Origin: Candidatus Sulfopaludibacter sp. SbA3
Lineage (GTDB): Bacteria; Acidobacteriota; Terriglobia; Bryobacterales; Bryobacteraceae
DNA: 64,000 nt
Reading direction: 5' to 3'
Assembly (NCBI GenBank): GCA_945890485.1
Contig: CAMDCN010000007.1
Span: forward strand, 124,001 to 188,000
Both the position numbers and the translations under genes were made by a program. A model generated the notes under the pieces. It saw only the letters and a list, made by a program, of their open reading frames with translations. It had not been told where the DNA came from and did not search any database. Below, in pieces: positions 30,299-40,789 of the stretch. Positions within the stretch are counted from its first letter, which is position 1, and the number at the start of each line of letters is the position of its first letter.

Positions 30299-32843
30299 AC
30301 TCCAAAGCCTCCACTAACGAACCCCGCACCGCCGTCTCCGCCGGTCCCAGCGAAGCCAAGAACGAACTCCCCAAAATCACCGGAATCAGCAGCAATGCCA
30401 TCTTGAACGGATAGGTATACTCCAGCCGCATCCCCGACAAATCCCGCGCCGACGTCTCGAGCGCATAGTACAACGCCACCGCTCCGAATACCCAGCCCAA
30501 CGCCAGCCCAATCGCCCCGATGGTCAACGCCTCCAGCCAGATCGTCCCGCGAATCTGCATGCGCAATCCGCCCACCGCCTGCAGCACACCCAACTCCCGC
30601 CGGCGGTCCGTAATCGATACCGTCAGCGTGTTCACGATTCCCAGGATCGAAACCAGCACCGCCACCGCGATTTGGATGTACGTGAGTCCGAACCACTGGT
30701 CCGTAATCTTCAGAATGTAGCTGCGCAAATCCTCGTTTGTAAACACGAAATACCGGTACCGGTCGCCCACCTGCGCAGCCACCCGGTCCCGCATCTGCCC
30801 CGCCGTCACCCCGTCATCCAGATAAATCCTCACCACATTCACGGAGTCGTCTTTCCAGTACTTCTGATAAATCGCCCGGTCAATCAGAATCGAGCCCTTC
30901 TGGTCGGAGAAGTCCACCACCGTACCCAGAATCGGCATTTCCAGCGGTCCATCGGGCGTGTTCAGCGTAAGCACCTCGCCCCGCTTCCGTTTGTGCTGCA
31001 GCGCAAACGTGTCGGAGACAATCACGCCCTTCCCCTCCGCGGCGCCCGTGTACATCGCATCCGGATCGCCGTCTACCACAGGCATCCGAACCTCCTTCCG
31101 CACACTCGCGATTTCCAGAGACACGAACATCACCGGCTCCCCGTCCACCGGCAACCGCACCGTCCGCACAAACTGCGTCCGCCGGATCCCTGGCAACTTC
31201 GCCACTTCCTCCGCGAACGCGGCTGGAAACCGGAAGCTCCGGTCGGTCAGGTTCTGCGATGGGCTCAAATACATATCCGGGTTCAGAGCAATCCGCAGCC
31301 ACTCTTCAATCGACCCGTACGCCGCCTGCGTCATCCCTCCCAGCGCCACAATCAGCGACACCGACAGCGCCAACGCCGCCACCGCCCCTGACGTCCGCCG
31401 CGGCGACTGAATCAGCGAATCGGCGGCCAAGGCCCCTTCCACCGGCCAGATCGCCTTCAACAGCGGCCGCATCCCCTTCGCGAGCCACAGTCCCAGCGTC
31501 GGCACCATCAACACGCCCGCGAAAATACTCAGGAAGTACCCACCGTAAAAGATCAACCGCCCCTCGCCATACACGAGCGACAATCCCACCAACGCCAGGA
31601 ACACAAACGCCAACGTCCGCCGCGTCCGGTTCTCTCCCGCTGTCAGCAGTTGGAACTTGCCTTTTTGCAGCGCCTGCACCGGATCCACCCGCGCCGCGTT
31701 CCGCGCTGGAATCCATGCAGCCACCAAGCTCGTGATCAACCCCAGCACCATCGCCCCGGCCAGCAGTTTCGGATCCGACGAAACCTCCTCGGCCCGTTGC
31801 GCCACGCCATAAATCTCGCCCAGTAAGTTCCCCAGCGAACCCGCCATCGCCCGCGCAATCAGCACCCCAAACAATGCCCCCAGCGCCGCTCCAATCAACC
31901 CGCCCACCGCACTTTCCATCAGGAACAGCACTTGAATCTGACCGCGCGTCGCACCCAGCGCCCGCAGTATGCCGATCTCGCTCCGCCGCTGCGTCACCGC
32001 GATCGCAAACGAGTTGTAGATGATGAACATCCCAATGAACAGCGCGAACAAACTCGTAATGTTCGCGAGCATCCCGTACACGCTCGACAACGATTCAAAC
32101 TGCTTCCCCCGCGAAGACGGCGACTCCACCTGAAAACCAGCCCCCAACGCCTGCTCGATTTTCTTGGCAACAGCCTCTGGCTCCAACCCTTCCTGCACCG
32201 CCACATCGATCCGGTCAAATCGCCGCCCGCGCCCAAACACCTTCTGCGCCGCGTAGACGTCCATAATCGCCAGGTTGCCGCCAAACGCAGTCGTCAATCC
32301 GCTCGACTTCATGATGCCGCGCACGATAAATTTCTTCGGCCCATCCATCGAGTTCAGCGTCAACGCGTCGTTGCTCTTGATGCCGTTTTCCGCCGCAAAC
32401 TCCTGCGTGATCATGATCGAATCCGGCTGCGCCAGAAACACCAGCGGATCTTCGATAAACGAGTCGTCGCCGTCTTCGAGCGCGTAGTCCCGCAACGACC
32501 GGTCGCCCGTCATGTCGACAGCCAGGATCAGCAGATTCCCTTTTGACCGCGTCTCCGGATTCGCCACGGCCTCAATCACCGGCACGGCCACCCGCACCTC
32601 CGGCACATTTTGAACGCGTTCAAGTACCTCTTCTTCGAACCCCGCTTCCCCCGCCGTAATCTGTAGCTGCGTCGCCCCGGCAATGCGGTCCACCGTCTGC
32701 GTGAACGCCTTCACGACGCTTTGGTTCGCCGTATGCATTCCGACGAACACCGCCACGCCCAGCACGATTCCCGCAATCGTCAGCAAGCTACGCAGCAGGT
32801 GCTTTCGCACATACTGCCAACTGATCAGCTTCAGCAGGATCAT
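30291..32843 (-). CDS. ABC transporter permease, FtsX/MacB type, two FtsX regions
   Basis: VTQRRSEIGILRALGATRGQIQVLFLMESAVGGLIGAALGALFG and VSITDRRRELGVLQAVGGLRMQIRGTIWLEALTIGAIGLALGW; start set at 32843. Confidence 0.85.
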   Translation of the reverse strand: MILLKLISWQYVRKHLLRSLLTIAGIVLGVAVFVGMHTANQSVVKAFTQTVDRIAGATQLQITAGEAGFEEEVLERVQNVPEVRVAVPVIEAVANPETRSKGNLLILAVDMTGDRSLRDYALEDGDDSFIEDPLVFLAQPDSIMITQEFAAENGIKSNDALTLNSMDGPKKFIVRGIMKSSGLTTAFGGNLAIMDVYAAQKVFGRGRRFDRIDVAVQEGLEPEAVAKKIEQALGAGFQVESPSSRGKQFESLSSVYGMLANITSLFALFIGMFIIYNSFAIAVTQRRSEIGILRALGATRGQIQVLFLMESAVGGLIGAALGALFGVLIARAMAGSLGNLLGEIYGVAQRAEEVSSDPKLLAGAMVLGLITSLVAAWIPARNAARVDPVQALQKGKFQLLTAGENRTRRTLAFVFLALVGLSLVYGEGRLIFYGGYFLSIFAGVLMVPTLGLWLAKGMRPLLKAIWPVEGALAADSLIQSPRRTSGAVAALALSVSLIVALGGMTQAAYGSIEEWLRIALNPDMYLSPSQNLTDRSFRFPAAFAEEVAKLPGIRRTQFVRTVRLPVDGEPVMFVSLEIASVRKEVRMPVVDGDPDAMYTGAAEGKGVIVSDTFALQHKRKRGEVLTLNTPDGPLEMPILGTVVDFSDQKGSILIDRAIYQKYWKDDSVNVVRIYLDDGVTAGQMRDRVAAQVGDRYRYFVFTNEDLRSYILKITDQWFGLTYIQIAVAVLVSILGIVNTLTVSITDRRRELGVLQAVGGLRMQIRGTIWLEALTIGAIGLALGWVFGAVALYYALETSARDLSGMRLEYTYPFKMALLLIPVILGSSFLASLGPAETAVRGSLVEALEYE

Positions 32844-33514
32844 ACCCGCCGGTCCTGCACCACCACGCCGTCTTTCAAAGCGATCTGCCGCGGGCAACTC
32901 TCCGCCACGGCCTTGTCATGGGTCACAATCAGCACGGTTGTTTCCAGCCGTTGATGTAGGTCCCGGATCAACCCCAGAATCTCCACACCCGTCGCCGAAT
33001 CCAGGTTCCCCGTCGGCTCATCCGCCAGCAGAATTGGCGGATACACGCTCAGTGCCCGCGCAATCGCCACCCGCTGCCGCTCCCCGCCCGATAGCTCTTC
33101 CGGCAGATGATCCAGCCGTTTGCCGAGTCCCACCAGCGCCAGCAACTCATTCGCCCGTTCGTCAATTTGCGCCTTCTTCCATCCCCGCAAGTGCAGTGGC
33201 AGCGAGACGTTCTCGAGACAATTCAGCGTCGGCAACAGGTTGAAGAACTGAAAAATGAAGCCGATCTTATCCCGCCGCAGTTTCGTCAACGCATCATCGC
33301 TCAGGCCGCTCAGCACAGCGCCGTCCAGAGCAATCTCTCCCGTCGTCGGCTTGTCCAATCCGCCAATCAGATTCAACAGAGTCGACTTGCCCGACCCCGA
33401 CGGCCCCACCAGCGAAACCATTTCGCCCTTGGCAATCTGCAAATTGACCGTGTTCAGCGCGGTGACTTGCTTTTTGCCGTCGAACCGCTTCGTAACGCCT
33501 GTCAGTTCTATCAT
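32840..33514 (-). CDS. ABC transporter ATP-binding protein, LolD type
   Basis: GPSGSGKSTLLNLIGGLDKPTTG, LSGGERQRVAIARAL, ILLADEPTGNLD. Confidence 0.92.
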   Translation of the reverse strand: MIELTGVTKRFDGKKQVTALNTVNLQIAKGEMVSLVGPSGSGKSTLLNLIGGLDKPTTGEIALDGAVLSGLSDDALTKLRRDKIGFIFQFFNLLPTLNCLENVSLPLHLRGWKKAQIDERANELLALVGLGKRLDHLPEELSGGERQRVAIARALSVYPPILLADEPTGNLDSATGVEILGLIRDLHQRLETTVLIVTHDKAVAESCPRQIALKDGVVVQDRRV

Positions 33515-33572
33515 TCCCTGCTACTAATTCATGATGACACGCGGCGTAGCCCCGGCTCATAATGAGAGACGC

Positions 33573-34550
33573 GTGAACTGGAACTTCAACGGGCTCGAAG
33601 CACTCGCGGTTTTTGGTAGTTCCATCCTGGTGCTGCTCATCGTTCGATGGTGGATCCTTCGCGGTCTTCACCGCGCCTCCACCGGGCCGGACTCCTTTCC
33701 GCAAGTCGCCTGGGAGTACCTCAAGACACCCTCGCTCCTCTGGGTCCTCGCTGGATCTCTTGAACTCGGCCTCGATGTGTTCGTTCTCGAACCCCGCTGG
33801 CGCACCCTCACCCAGAACTCCATCGTCGGCTTCGTCATCTTCAGCATGGCGCTCATGCTCAATGCGATGGTCCAGCGCGGCATTTCGAAGCTTCCCTTCG
33901 CGATGGCCGGCCTCTCCCGCACCCTCACCCGCCTGTTCGTCTTCGGCATCGGCCTGCTCATCCTTCTCCGCTTCTGGGGCATCTCCATCACCCCGATTCT
34001 CACCGCTCTCGGTGTCGGCGGCCTCGCCGTCGCCCTGGCCCTCCAGGACACGCTCGGCAACCTCTTTGCCGGCGTCCATCTCCTCGTCGAAGCTCCCATC
34101 TCCGTCGGTCAGTTCATCCGCCTTTCCCCCGAGGAAGAAGGCGTCGTCACCGATATCGGCTGGCGCACCACCCGCCTCCTCACCCCCGCCAACGCCACCA
34201 TCATCGTCCCCAATAAAACCATCACCAACAACAATCTCCTCAACTACGATCTCCCCGTCCTCCGTGTCGGCACCGGCATCCCCATCCTCATCGGCCACGG
34301 CGCGGACATGGCCCTTGTCGAGCGCATCTGCGTCGAAGCCGCGAAGGCCAACCCCGGCGTCCTCCCCGACGCCGAGCCGCTCCTCGTCGCCGATCCCGGC
34401 ATGATGGCTACCCATCTTCAGTTCCGGCTTGTCTTCCAGGTCGAAAGGCAGCTCGGCTCCGGCCTCATCCGCTCCGCCATTCTCAAAACCATCCTGCGCC
34501 GCTTCAACGAAGAGCAGATCCCCTTCCCCGAAATTCCGGGGCGCCGATGA
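33573..34550 (+). CDS. MscS-family mechanosensitive ion channel
   Basis: ILTALGVGGLAVALALQDTLGNLFAGVHLLVEAPISVGQFIRL...GVVTDIGWRTTRLLTPANATIIVPNKTI. GTG start at 33573 assumed. Confidence 0.9.
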   Translation: MNWNFNGLEALAVFGSSILVLLIVRWWILRGLHRASTGPDSFPQVAWEYLKTPSLLWVLAGSLELGLDVFVLEPRWRTLTQNSIVGFVIFSMALMLNAMVQRGISKLPFAMAGLSRTLTRLFVFGIGLLILLRFWGISITPILTALGVGGLAVALALQDTLGNLFAGVHLLVEAPISVGQFIRLSPEEEGVVTDIGWRTTRLLTPANATIIVPNKTITNNNLLNYDLPVLRVGTGIPILIGHGADMALVERICVEAAKANPGVLPDAEPLLVADPGMMATHLQFRLVFQVERQLGSGLIRSAILKTILRRFNEEQIPFPEIPGRR

Positions 34551-36412
34551 GAATTGGCATCGACGCCGGCGGCACCTTCACTGATTTCGTCATCCAACAC
34601 GACGACGGCCGCCTCGAAAGTTTCAAGCTCCCCTCGAACCCGCGCAACCCCGCCGCCGTTATCCTCGCCGGCCTGCCCACCGCCCGCAAACTCGAGATCA
34701 TCCACGGCTCCACCGTCGCCACCAACGCTCTGCTCGAACGCAAAGGCGCCCACACCGCCTTCGTCACCACCGCCGGCTTTGAAGACCTCCTCCTCATCGG
34801 CCGCCAGAACCGACCGGAGCTATACAACCTCTCCCCCGCTCCGCGCCGCTTCCTCGTCGCCGATGCCGATTGCCACGGCGTCAAGGAACGAACCCACGCC
34901 GACGGCTCCGTCGCCCTCACACCTTCCCCCGCCGAACTCGCCCGACTCCGCCGCCGCCTCCAGAAGAGCGGCGTCCGCAGCGTCGGCGTCTGCCTCCTCC
35001 ACGGCTGGCAAACCCCCGCCAACGAAAAGCTGATCGCCGAAGCCCTCGGCGACGAATTCTTCCTCTCCATCTCCCATCAAATCGCCCCCGAATTCCGGGA
35101 ATACGAACGCGCCGCCACCACCGTCGTCAACGCCTACGTCGGCCCGCTCATGGACTCCTATCTCGGCGCACTCGGCCGGCCCGTGCACGTTATGCAGTCG
35201 AGCGGCGGCCTCCTCTCCGCGGAAGAAGCCCGCCGCCAACCCGTTCGCACCATCCTCTCCGGCCCCGCTGGCGGCATCATCGGCGCGGTCGGCGCAGCCA
35301 AGGCGTCCGGCCTCACGCATATCCTCGCCTTCGACATGGGCGGCACTTCCACTGACGTTTCGCTCTCGGAGGGCGCCCCCCGCATGACCGTCGAGGCTAT
35401 GGTTGATGGCCTCCCCCTCCGCGTGCCCATGCTCGACATCCACACCGTCGGCGCCGGCGGCGGATCGCTCGCCCGCATCGACGAAGGCGGCCTTCTCCGC
35501 GTCGGCCCAGAAAGCGCCGGCGCCGACCCCGGCCCCGCCTGCTATGGCCGCGGGGAACGCCCCACTGTCACCGACGCCCAAGTCGTCCTCGGCCGCATCG
35601 CTGCCGATCAACTCGCCGGTGGCTCCCGGCCCATCTTTCCAGAGCGCTCGGCCGCGGCCGTCGCCTCGCTCGGTCTCGGCCTTGAAGTCGGTGCGGCGGG
35701 CATCTTGCGCGTCGCGAACGCCAGCATGGAACGCGCCATCCGCGCCGTGAGCGTCGAACGCGGCTACGATCCCCGCGGCTTTACGCTGCTCGCCTTCGGT
35801 GGCGGCGGCGGCCTCCACGCCTGCGAAATCGCGGCCTCCCTCGGCATCCGTCAAGTGCTCGTTCCCCAGTTCGCCGGAGCACTCTCCGCCCTCGGCATGC
35901 TCCTCGCCGACCATGTGCGCGACTTCTCCATTGGGGTCCTCGGCCAATCCAATCTCGCCGCCGCTTTCTCCTCGCTGGAACTTCGCGCCCCCCGCGGAGG
36001 CCGCCGCGAACGCTTCGCCGACGTCCGCTACGCCGGCCAAAGCTACGAACTCACCGTGCCCTGGTCAACGACCGTCGCAGCCGATTTCGCCGCCGCCCAC
36101 GAAAAAATGTACGGCTATTCGATCTCGGGCCGGGCCATCGAGATCGTCACCCTGCGCCTCCGCGTTACCCATAAGGTAAAACCGCCCCAACTCCGCCATC
36201 CCGGGCGCTCGAATCAACCTCCGGCCAATCGCCGCGTCTGGGTGGATGGAAAATTCCGCCGCATCGCTGTCTACGAGCGACCCCAAGTTACCGCCAAGCC
36301 CACGCCCGGCCCTGCCTTGGTCCTCGACTATGGCTCCACCACGTTCATCCCGCCAAATTGGAACTTTCAGTGCGACGAAGCTGGCGCCCTGCTTATTGCA
36401 GCGGACCGTTAG
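34547..36412 (+). CDS. Hydantoinase/oxoprolinase family protein (HyuA-like)
   Basis: MRIGIDAGGTFTDFVI, HGSTVATNALLERKGA, SSGGLLSAEEA, FDMGGTSTDVSL, DIHTVGAGGGSLARID, LLAFGGGGGLHACEIA. Confidence 0.9.
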   Translation: MRIGIDAGGTFTDFVIQHDDGRLESFKLPSNPRNPAAVILAGLPTARKLEIIHGSTVATNALLERKGAHTAFVTTAGFEDLLLIGRQNRPELYNLSPAPRRFLVADADCHGVKERTHADGSVALTPSPAELARLRRRLQKSGVRSVGVCLLHGWQTPANEKLIAEALGDEFFLSISHQIAPEFREYERAATTVVNAYVGPLMDSYLGALGRPVHVMQSSGGLLSAEEARRQPVRTILSGPAGGIIGAVGAAKASGLTHILAFDMGGTSTDVSLSEGAPRMTVEAMVDGLPLRVPMLDIHTVGAGGGSLARIDEGGLLRVGPESAGADPGPACYGRGERPTVTDAQVVLGRIAADQLAGGSRPIFPERSAAAVASLGLGLEVGAAGILRVANASMERAIRAVSVERGYDPRGFTLLAFGGGGGLHACEIAASLGIRQVLVPQFAGALSALGMLLADHVRDFSIGVLGQSNLAAAFSSLELRAPRGGRRERFADVRYAGQSYELTVPWSTTVAADFAAAHEKMYGYSISGRAIEIVTLRLRVTHKVKPPQLRHPGRSNQPPANRRVWVDGKFRRIAVYERPQVTAKPTPGPALVLDYGSTTFIPPNWNFQCDEAGALLIAADR

Positions 36413-36689
36413 TCCCCTGCTTCTGCTCCAAATGAATCTCCCCAAAAGTAGATTCATATTGCCGGATATTGTCCTGCAACAGGTTTGACAAAGCCTTCGC
36501 CTGCTGCGGGCTCAAATATACGCCCTGGAAATTCTGAATGTTCACCGCGTCCGGCGCAGTCTGCGTCGCAATGCCGAACATCAGCAAGAAATCCCACAAG
36601 TTGGGCCGGATCTGCACGCTATTCGCGTAACCTTCGCGATAGTCTGGTCCATTTACTAAAGCAATCTTCGGACCAGACACAGGGTGCAT
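36393..36689 (-). CDS. DUF3467-family protein
   Basis: YREGYANSVQIRPNLWDFLLMFGIATQ...VYLSPQQAKALSNLLQDNIRQYESTFGEI; 9 nt downstream of tRNA-Asp. Confidence 0.75.
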   Translation of the reverse strand: MHPVSGPKIALVNGPDYREGYANSVQIRPNLWDFLLMFGIATQTAPDAVNIQNFQGVYLSPQQAKALSNLLQDNIRQYESTFGEIHLEQKQGTNGPLQ

Positions 36690-36698
36690 AAAATTAAA

Positions 36699-36775
<77 letters not shown>

Positions 36776-36843
36776 GCGAGGTCGATTACTAGACTAGCAA
36801 AACAGTTCGCCTCCCGCAAGCATCTACAATGGGGAGAGTGAGA

Positions 36844-37461
36844 ATGCGCCTATTTCCCCTGGTTCTAGTTCTATTGTCCGCAGCCTGCAGCACCCCTGAA
36901 AAGCCCGCCAGCACCGCCCCGCCCTCGAAGCCCCCGAAAATCACCCATTTCTACACCACGACCAATCCCGTCCCCAAGGGCGAGTCCGCCACCGTCTGCT
37001 ACGGCACCGAGGACGCGACCGAAGTCGCCTTGGCTCCTTACAACGACACCCTCAAACCCTCGATGAATCGCTGCATCGCCGTCACGCCCTCCGGCCCCAC
37101 CACCTACACCCTCACGGCCAAAGGACCAGGTGGCGAGACCTCCAGCGCCCTGGAACTCACCGTCGGCGGAGCGCCCACGCCCAAGTCCACCCCCGTGGCG
37201 GCTGGCCCGACGCTCATCACCAGCTTCCAATCCATCGGCGGCGGCCGGGTCACCCCCGGTAAGCCGGTTCAGTTTTGCTACTCCACGCGTCCGGAAACCG
37301 TTTCCGTCTTTTCGACTCCGGACACCTCCGCCGCACTCAAACCCGGCCAGAACCAGTGTTTCGTCGCCGACATCACCAAAACGACCACCTACATCCTCAC
37401 CGCCCGCGACGCCGCTGGAGCCACCGACCGCATGCAAGTCACCGTAACGGTCGCTCAATAG
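36844..37461 (+). CDS. Lipoprotein with two Ig-like repeats, each with a Cys pair
   Basis: Lipobox LSAACS; repeats ATVCYGTEDATEV...NRCIAVTPSGPTTYTLTA and VQFCYSTRPETV...NQCFVADITKTTTYILTA. Confidence 0.65.
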   Translation: MRLFPLVLVLLSAACSTPEKPASTAPPSKPPKITHFYTTTNPVPKGESATVCYGTEDATEVALAPYNDTLKPSMNRCIAVTPSGPTTYTLTAKGPGGETSSALELTVGGAPTPKSTPVAAGPTLITSFQSIGGGRVTPGKPVQFCYSTRPETVSVFSTPDTSAALKPGQNQCFVADITKTTTYILTARDAAGATDRMQVTVTVAQ

Positions 37462-37479
37462 CGTAAACTAGAAAGAAGC

Positions 37480-37556
37480 GGGCGGTTAGCTCAGTTGGTT
37501 AGAGCACCTGCCTTACAAGCAGGGGGTCCACGGTTCAAGTCCGTGACCGCCCACCA
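37480..37556 (+). tRNA. tRNA-Val (TAC), CCA encoded
   Basis: GGGCGGTTAGCTCAGTTGGTTAGAGCACCTGCCTTACAAGCAGGGGGTCCACGGTTCAAGTCCGTGACCGCCCACCA; anticodon loop CTTACAA. Confidence 0.97.
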
Positions 37557-37619
37557 TTTCTGCAAAATTTCCGCACCGGAATTCCAGAAGCCAAGTTAGA
37601 CTGGCACGAAAGGATTTCC

Positions 37620-38057
37620 ATGTACGGACAAATACAGAAACCCACCGCTGCGTTTATTGGCACCTCTTGGCTTGCGCTCCTCGTCGGGGCGTCCACTTAC
37701 GCCATCGGCCTGTGGAATGCCGAAATGCAGTTAAACGAGAAGGGGTACTATTTCACGATTCTTCTCTATGGCCTCTTCGCCGCCGTCTCGCTGCAAAAGT
37801 CGGTCCGGGACCGCATGGAGGGCATTAAGGTCACCGGCCTATACTTCGGCCTTTGTTGGCTCTCGGTCGCCATCTGCATGCTCCTGCTGACCATCGGCCT
37901 CTGGAACGCCACCCTGGCCCCCAGCGAAAAGGGCTTCTACGCCATGGCCTTTCTATTGAGCTTGTTCGGCGGAGTTGCCGTACAGAAAAACGTCCGCGAT
38001 ATCGCCCTGTTCGAGGCAAGCGGCCAATCCGCCGACGGCGGCCCACCCCGGCTTTAA
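37620..38057 (+). CDS. YiaA/YiaB-family two-helix inner membrane protein (internal duplication)
   Basis: Four TM helices in two copies: TYAIGLWNAEMQLNEKGYYFTILLYGLFAAVSLQKSVRD / LLTIGLWNATLAPSEKGFYAMAFLLSLFGGVAVQKNVRD. Confidence 0.8.
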   Translation: MYGQIQKPTAAFIGTSWLALLVGASTYAIGLWNAEMQLNEKGYYFTILLYGLFAAVSLQKSVRDRMEGIKVTGLYFGLCWLSVAICMLLLTIGLWNATLAPSEKGFYAMAFLLSLFGGVAVQKNVRDIALFEASGQSADGGPPRL

Positions 38058-38100
38058 GTTCTATTCACAATACCGGGAATTCAGCCGATGAGCTGAAAAT

Positions 38101-40152
38101 ATGGGGCCGCCTCATAGCCTTTGCCGCATCTGGCTGCGCCTGATCGCCATAGGGCCACTCGCCCTCCTGTCCACCTGCGGTCTACATTCGCCGCCCGAGC
38201 AACGCGTCTATCGCATCGGCGCCGACAATGCCGCGCCCTACCAGACCTGGGTCCCAGGCGTTGGTCCCCAGGGCTACTCCGTAGACGTCCTCAACGAAGC
38301 CGCCCGCCGCAAAGGCATCCGCCTCGAATGGATCTCGTTTCCGCGCGGCCCGAAGCTCGCACTGGAAACAAGGCAGGTTGATCTTTGGCCGCTCGTTTCT
38401 GTTCGCGCCGGCAACGAATGGGGCGTAAGCATGGGCAAGCCTTGGCTGCAAAACTACTACGCCATCGTCCACCGCTCTTCCGGCGAGCCGGATTGGAACC
38501 GCGCCCGCATCGCCATCGCCAACCTCCCTTACATGCGCGGCCAAGCCGCCCTCCGCTACCCCCGGTCTTCCCAAGTCCCGCGGCCGGACCGTTTCCAGGC
38601 CATGTCAGCTTTCTGCCGCGGCGAAGCCGAAGCCACTTTCATCGAAGCCCGACTGGTCGAACCACTTCTCCTCATACGTCCCCCGGACTGCACCGCCGTA
38701 CCCCTAGGCGTACGCATCATCTCGGATTCGGTGCAGATGCTTGCCACCGCTTCAACCAGGGAAGCCGCTCCGGCGGCAGAACTCCTCTGGCAAGGAATCC
38801 AGGATCAGTTCGACGACGGCACCATCGGCCGTGCGACGGATCGCTGGTTTCTTTTTTCCAGTACCGAACAGGCCGTCATGTCCCAACTCCGCGAAGCCCG
38901 GCGGCGCAACGCCTTTATGCTTGGCTTAGTGGGCGTCCTCGCCGCCCTCGTTCTCGCCCTTTTCTGTATCACCCGCCGCATGCGAAGCGCCCGTACCGCC
39001 GCCGAACTGGCCAACCGCACCAAGTCCGAGTTCCTCGCCAACGTCAGCCATGAGATCCGCACCCCAATGAACGGCGTTCTCGGCACGCTTGACCTCCTCG
39101 CCACAACGCCCCTCAGCCCGGAACAGCGTTCCCACATCGAAACCGTCCGCAGCTCCGCCGAACTCCAACTTGCGATCCTCAACGATCTGCTCGATTCCGC
39201 CAAGATCGAGTCCGGACGCATGCCCATCGAGCGCCTACCCGTCGACCTCCACGCTCTGCTAACTCGCATCGATCGCATCTTCGGCCCACTCGCCAGCCAG
39301 AAGGGCTTAGTTTGGCGCTGGTCCATCGCCCCCCAAGCGCCCGCATGGATCTATGGTGACCCGCTCCGCCTCCAGCAGGTTCTGTTCAACCTGGTCAGCA
39401 ACGCGGTCAAGTTTACCAGTTCCGGCCAAGTCACCCTCACCGCGAACTACCACAACACGGCCGAACGCCCTACGCTCCAGATTTCCATCACCGACACCGG
39501 CATCGGCATCGCCCCGGAGCTGCAGAAGCGAATATTCGACAAATTTATACAAGCCGATACCTCTACCACTCGTCGCTTCGGCGGCACGGGGCTCGGCCTT
39601 TCCATCGCCCGGCGCCTCGTCGAACTAATGGACGGCGAACTCCAACTGACCAGTCAGTCCGGTCAGGGCAGCCAGTTCACCATCGCCCTCCCCGCGGAGC
39701 CGGCCCCCGCTGCCGTCGCACCGGATCTCCCCTCCGTTCACGGCACCGTCCTGGCCGGCCATCGCGTGCTCGTCGTTGAGGATAACCCCGTCAACCAGAG
39801 AGTTGCCGTCGGCCTCCTTCTCCGGCTCGGCCTCGAAACCGACGTCGCCGCCAATGGCCTTCAGGCTATCGGCCGGTTCGCGCCCGGCCGCTACGCCGCC
39901 ATCCTCATGGATTGCCAAATGCCCGAAATGGACGGCTACGAAGCCACCCGCCGAATCCGGGCCAGCGAAGGCAACTCCACACACACACCCATCATCGCCC
40001 TCACGGCCGGCGCTACCACCGAGGAACGAACCCAGGCCCTCGCCGCCGGAATGGACGCCTTCCTCGCCAAACCCGTGCGCTTCGCCGAACTCGAAGCCAC
40101 CCTCATCGACGTCCTCGTCACCAGCCCATCTGTCCCATCCGCTCCAAAATGA
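38101..40152 (+). CDS. Hybrid histidine kinase with periplasmic solute-binding (SBP_bac_3-like) sensor and receiver domain
   Basis: [13 protein letters not shown]...[20 protein letters not shown] sensor, [49 protein letters not shown]...[18 protein letters not shown]...LAKPV. Confidence 0.92.
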   Translation: MGPPHSLCRIWLRLIAIGPLALLSTCGLHSPPEQRVYRIGADNAAPYQTWVPGVGPQGYSVDVLNEAARRKGIRLEWISFPRGPKLALETRQVDLWPLVSVRAGNEWGVSMGKPWLQNYYAIVHRSSGEPDWNRARIAIANLPYMRGQAALRYPRSSQVPRPDRFQAMSAFCRGEAEATFIEARLVEPLLLIRPPDCTAVPLGVRIISDSVQMLATASTREAAPAAELLWQGIQDQFDDGTIGRATDRWFLFSSTEQAVMSQLREARRRNAFMLGLVGVLAALVLALFCITRRMRSARTAAELANRTKSEFLANVSHEIRTPMNGVLGTLDLLATTPLSPEQRSHIETVRSSAELQLAILNDLLDSAKIESGRMPIERLPVDLHALLTRIDRIFGPLASQKGLVWRWSIAPQAPAWIYGDPLRLQQVLFNLVSNAVKFTSSGQVTLTANYHNTAERPTLQISITDTGIGIAPELQKRIFDKFIQADTSTTRRFGGTGLGLSIARRLVELMDGELQLTSQSGQGSQFTIALPAEPAPAAVAPDLPSVHGTVLAGHRVLVVEDNPVNQRVAVGLLLRLGLETDVAANGLQAIGRFAPGRYAAILMDCQMPEMDGYEATRRIRASEGNSTHTPIIALTAGATTEERTQALAAGMDAFLAKPVRFAELEATLIDVLVTSPSVPSAPK

Positions 40153-40789
40153 TCCCGCCATACTGATGCATCGCCCCCGGCCTACGGCGTCGCGGCGCCG
40201 GTAGGCACGCCGCCAACCGTGCCGCCTGCTCTCGGCTCAACGCACCCGCCCCCACCCCGTAGTGATACCGCGCCGCCGCCTCGGCTCCAAACACCCCCAG
40301 CCCCCACTCCACTGAGTTCAAGTACAGCTCCAGGATCCTCTCCTTCCCCAGCATCAACTCGGCCGCCGGAGCCAAACCAAACTCCGCCACCTTTCGCACC
40401 GGGTTCCGATGCGTCGTAAAAAACAGATTCTTCACTAACTGCTGCGTAATCGTGGAAGCCCCTCGCAACGATCTCCGGGAGTCGATTCCCTTCTCCGTCA
40501 CCTTCCAAAGCTCCGCAAAGTCGATCCCCCAATGCTGATGGAACCGCCCATCCTCCGCCGCCACCACCGCATGACGCAAGTGAGGCGAAATCTTCCCCGA
40601 ATCCACCGGCGTATAGCGCTTCTGGTATTTTCCCGCCGCAAACCAGCTCTCCACCCGCCGCTGCACCTGCACGCCCGTAAACCATGGGTCTACCCACCGC
40701 AACGGCAGCAGCAAAGCCACCGGCAATAGCAACACTCCCACCGCCGCCCTACCGAGGTGCTTTCGCCAACGCCGCCAGTTTCGCTTCAA
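40118..40789 (-). CDS. mtgA: Monofunctional biosynthetic peptidoglycan transglycosylase
   Basis: AVVAAEDGRFHQHWGIDF, RGASTITQQLVKNLFF, RKVAEFGLAPAAELMLGKERILELYLNSVEWG: GT51 motifs. Confidence 0.92.
   Translation of the reverse strand: MKRNWRRWRKHLGRAAVGVLLLPVALLLPLRWVDPWFTGVQVQRRVESWFAAGKYQKRYTPVDSGKISPHLRHAVVAAEDGRFHQHWGIDFAELWKVTEKGIDSRRSLRGASTITQQLVKNLFFTTHRNPVRKVAEFGLAPAAELMLGKERILELYLNSVEWGLGVFGAEAAARYHYGVGAGALSREQAARLAACLPAPRRRRPGAMHQYGGIILERMGQMGW

Noticed and set aside
36490-36689. DUF3467 ORF as a chance reading frame
   Set aside because: Recognisable DUF3467-type sequence YANSVQIRPNLWDFLLMFG argues for a real gene.
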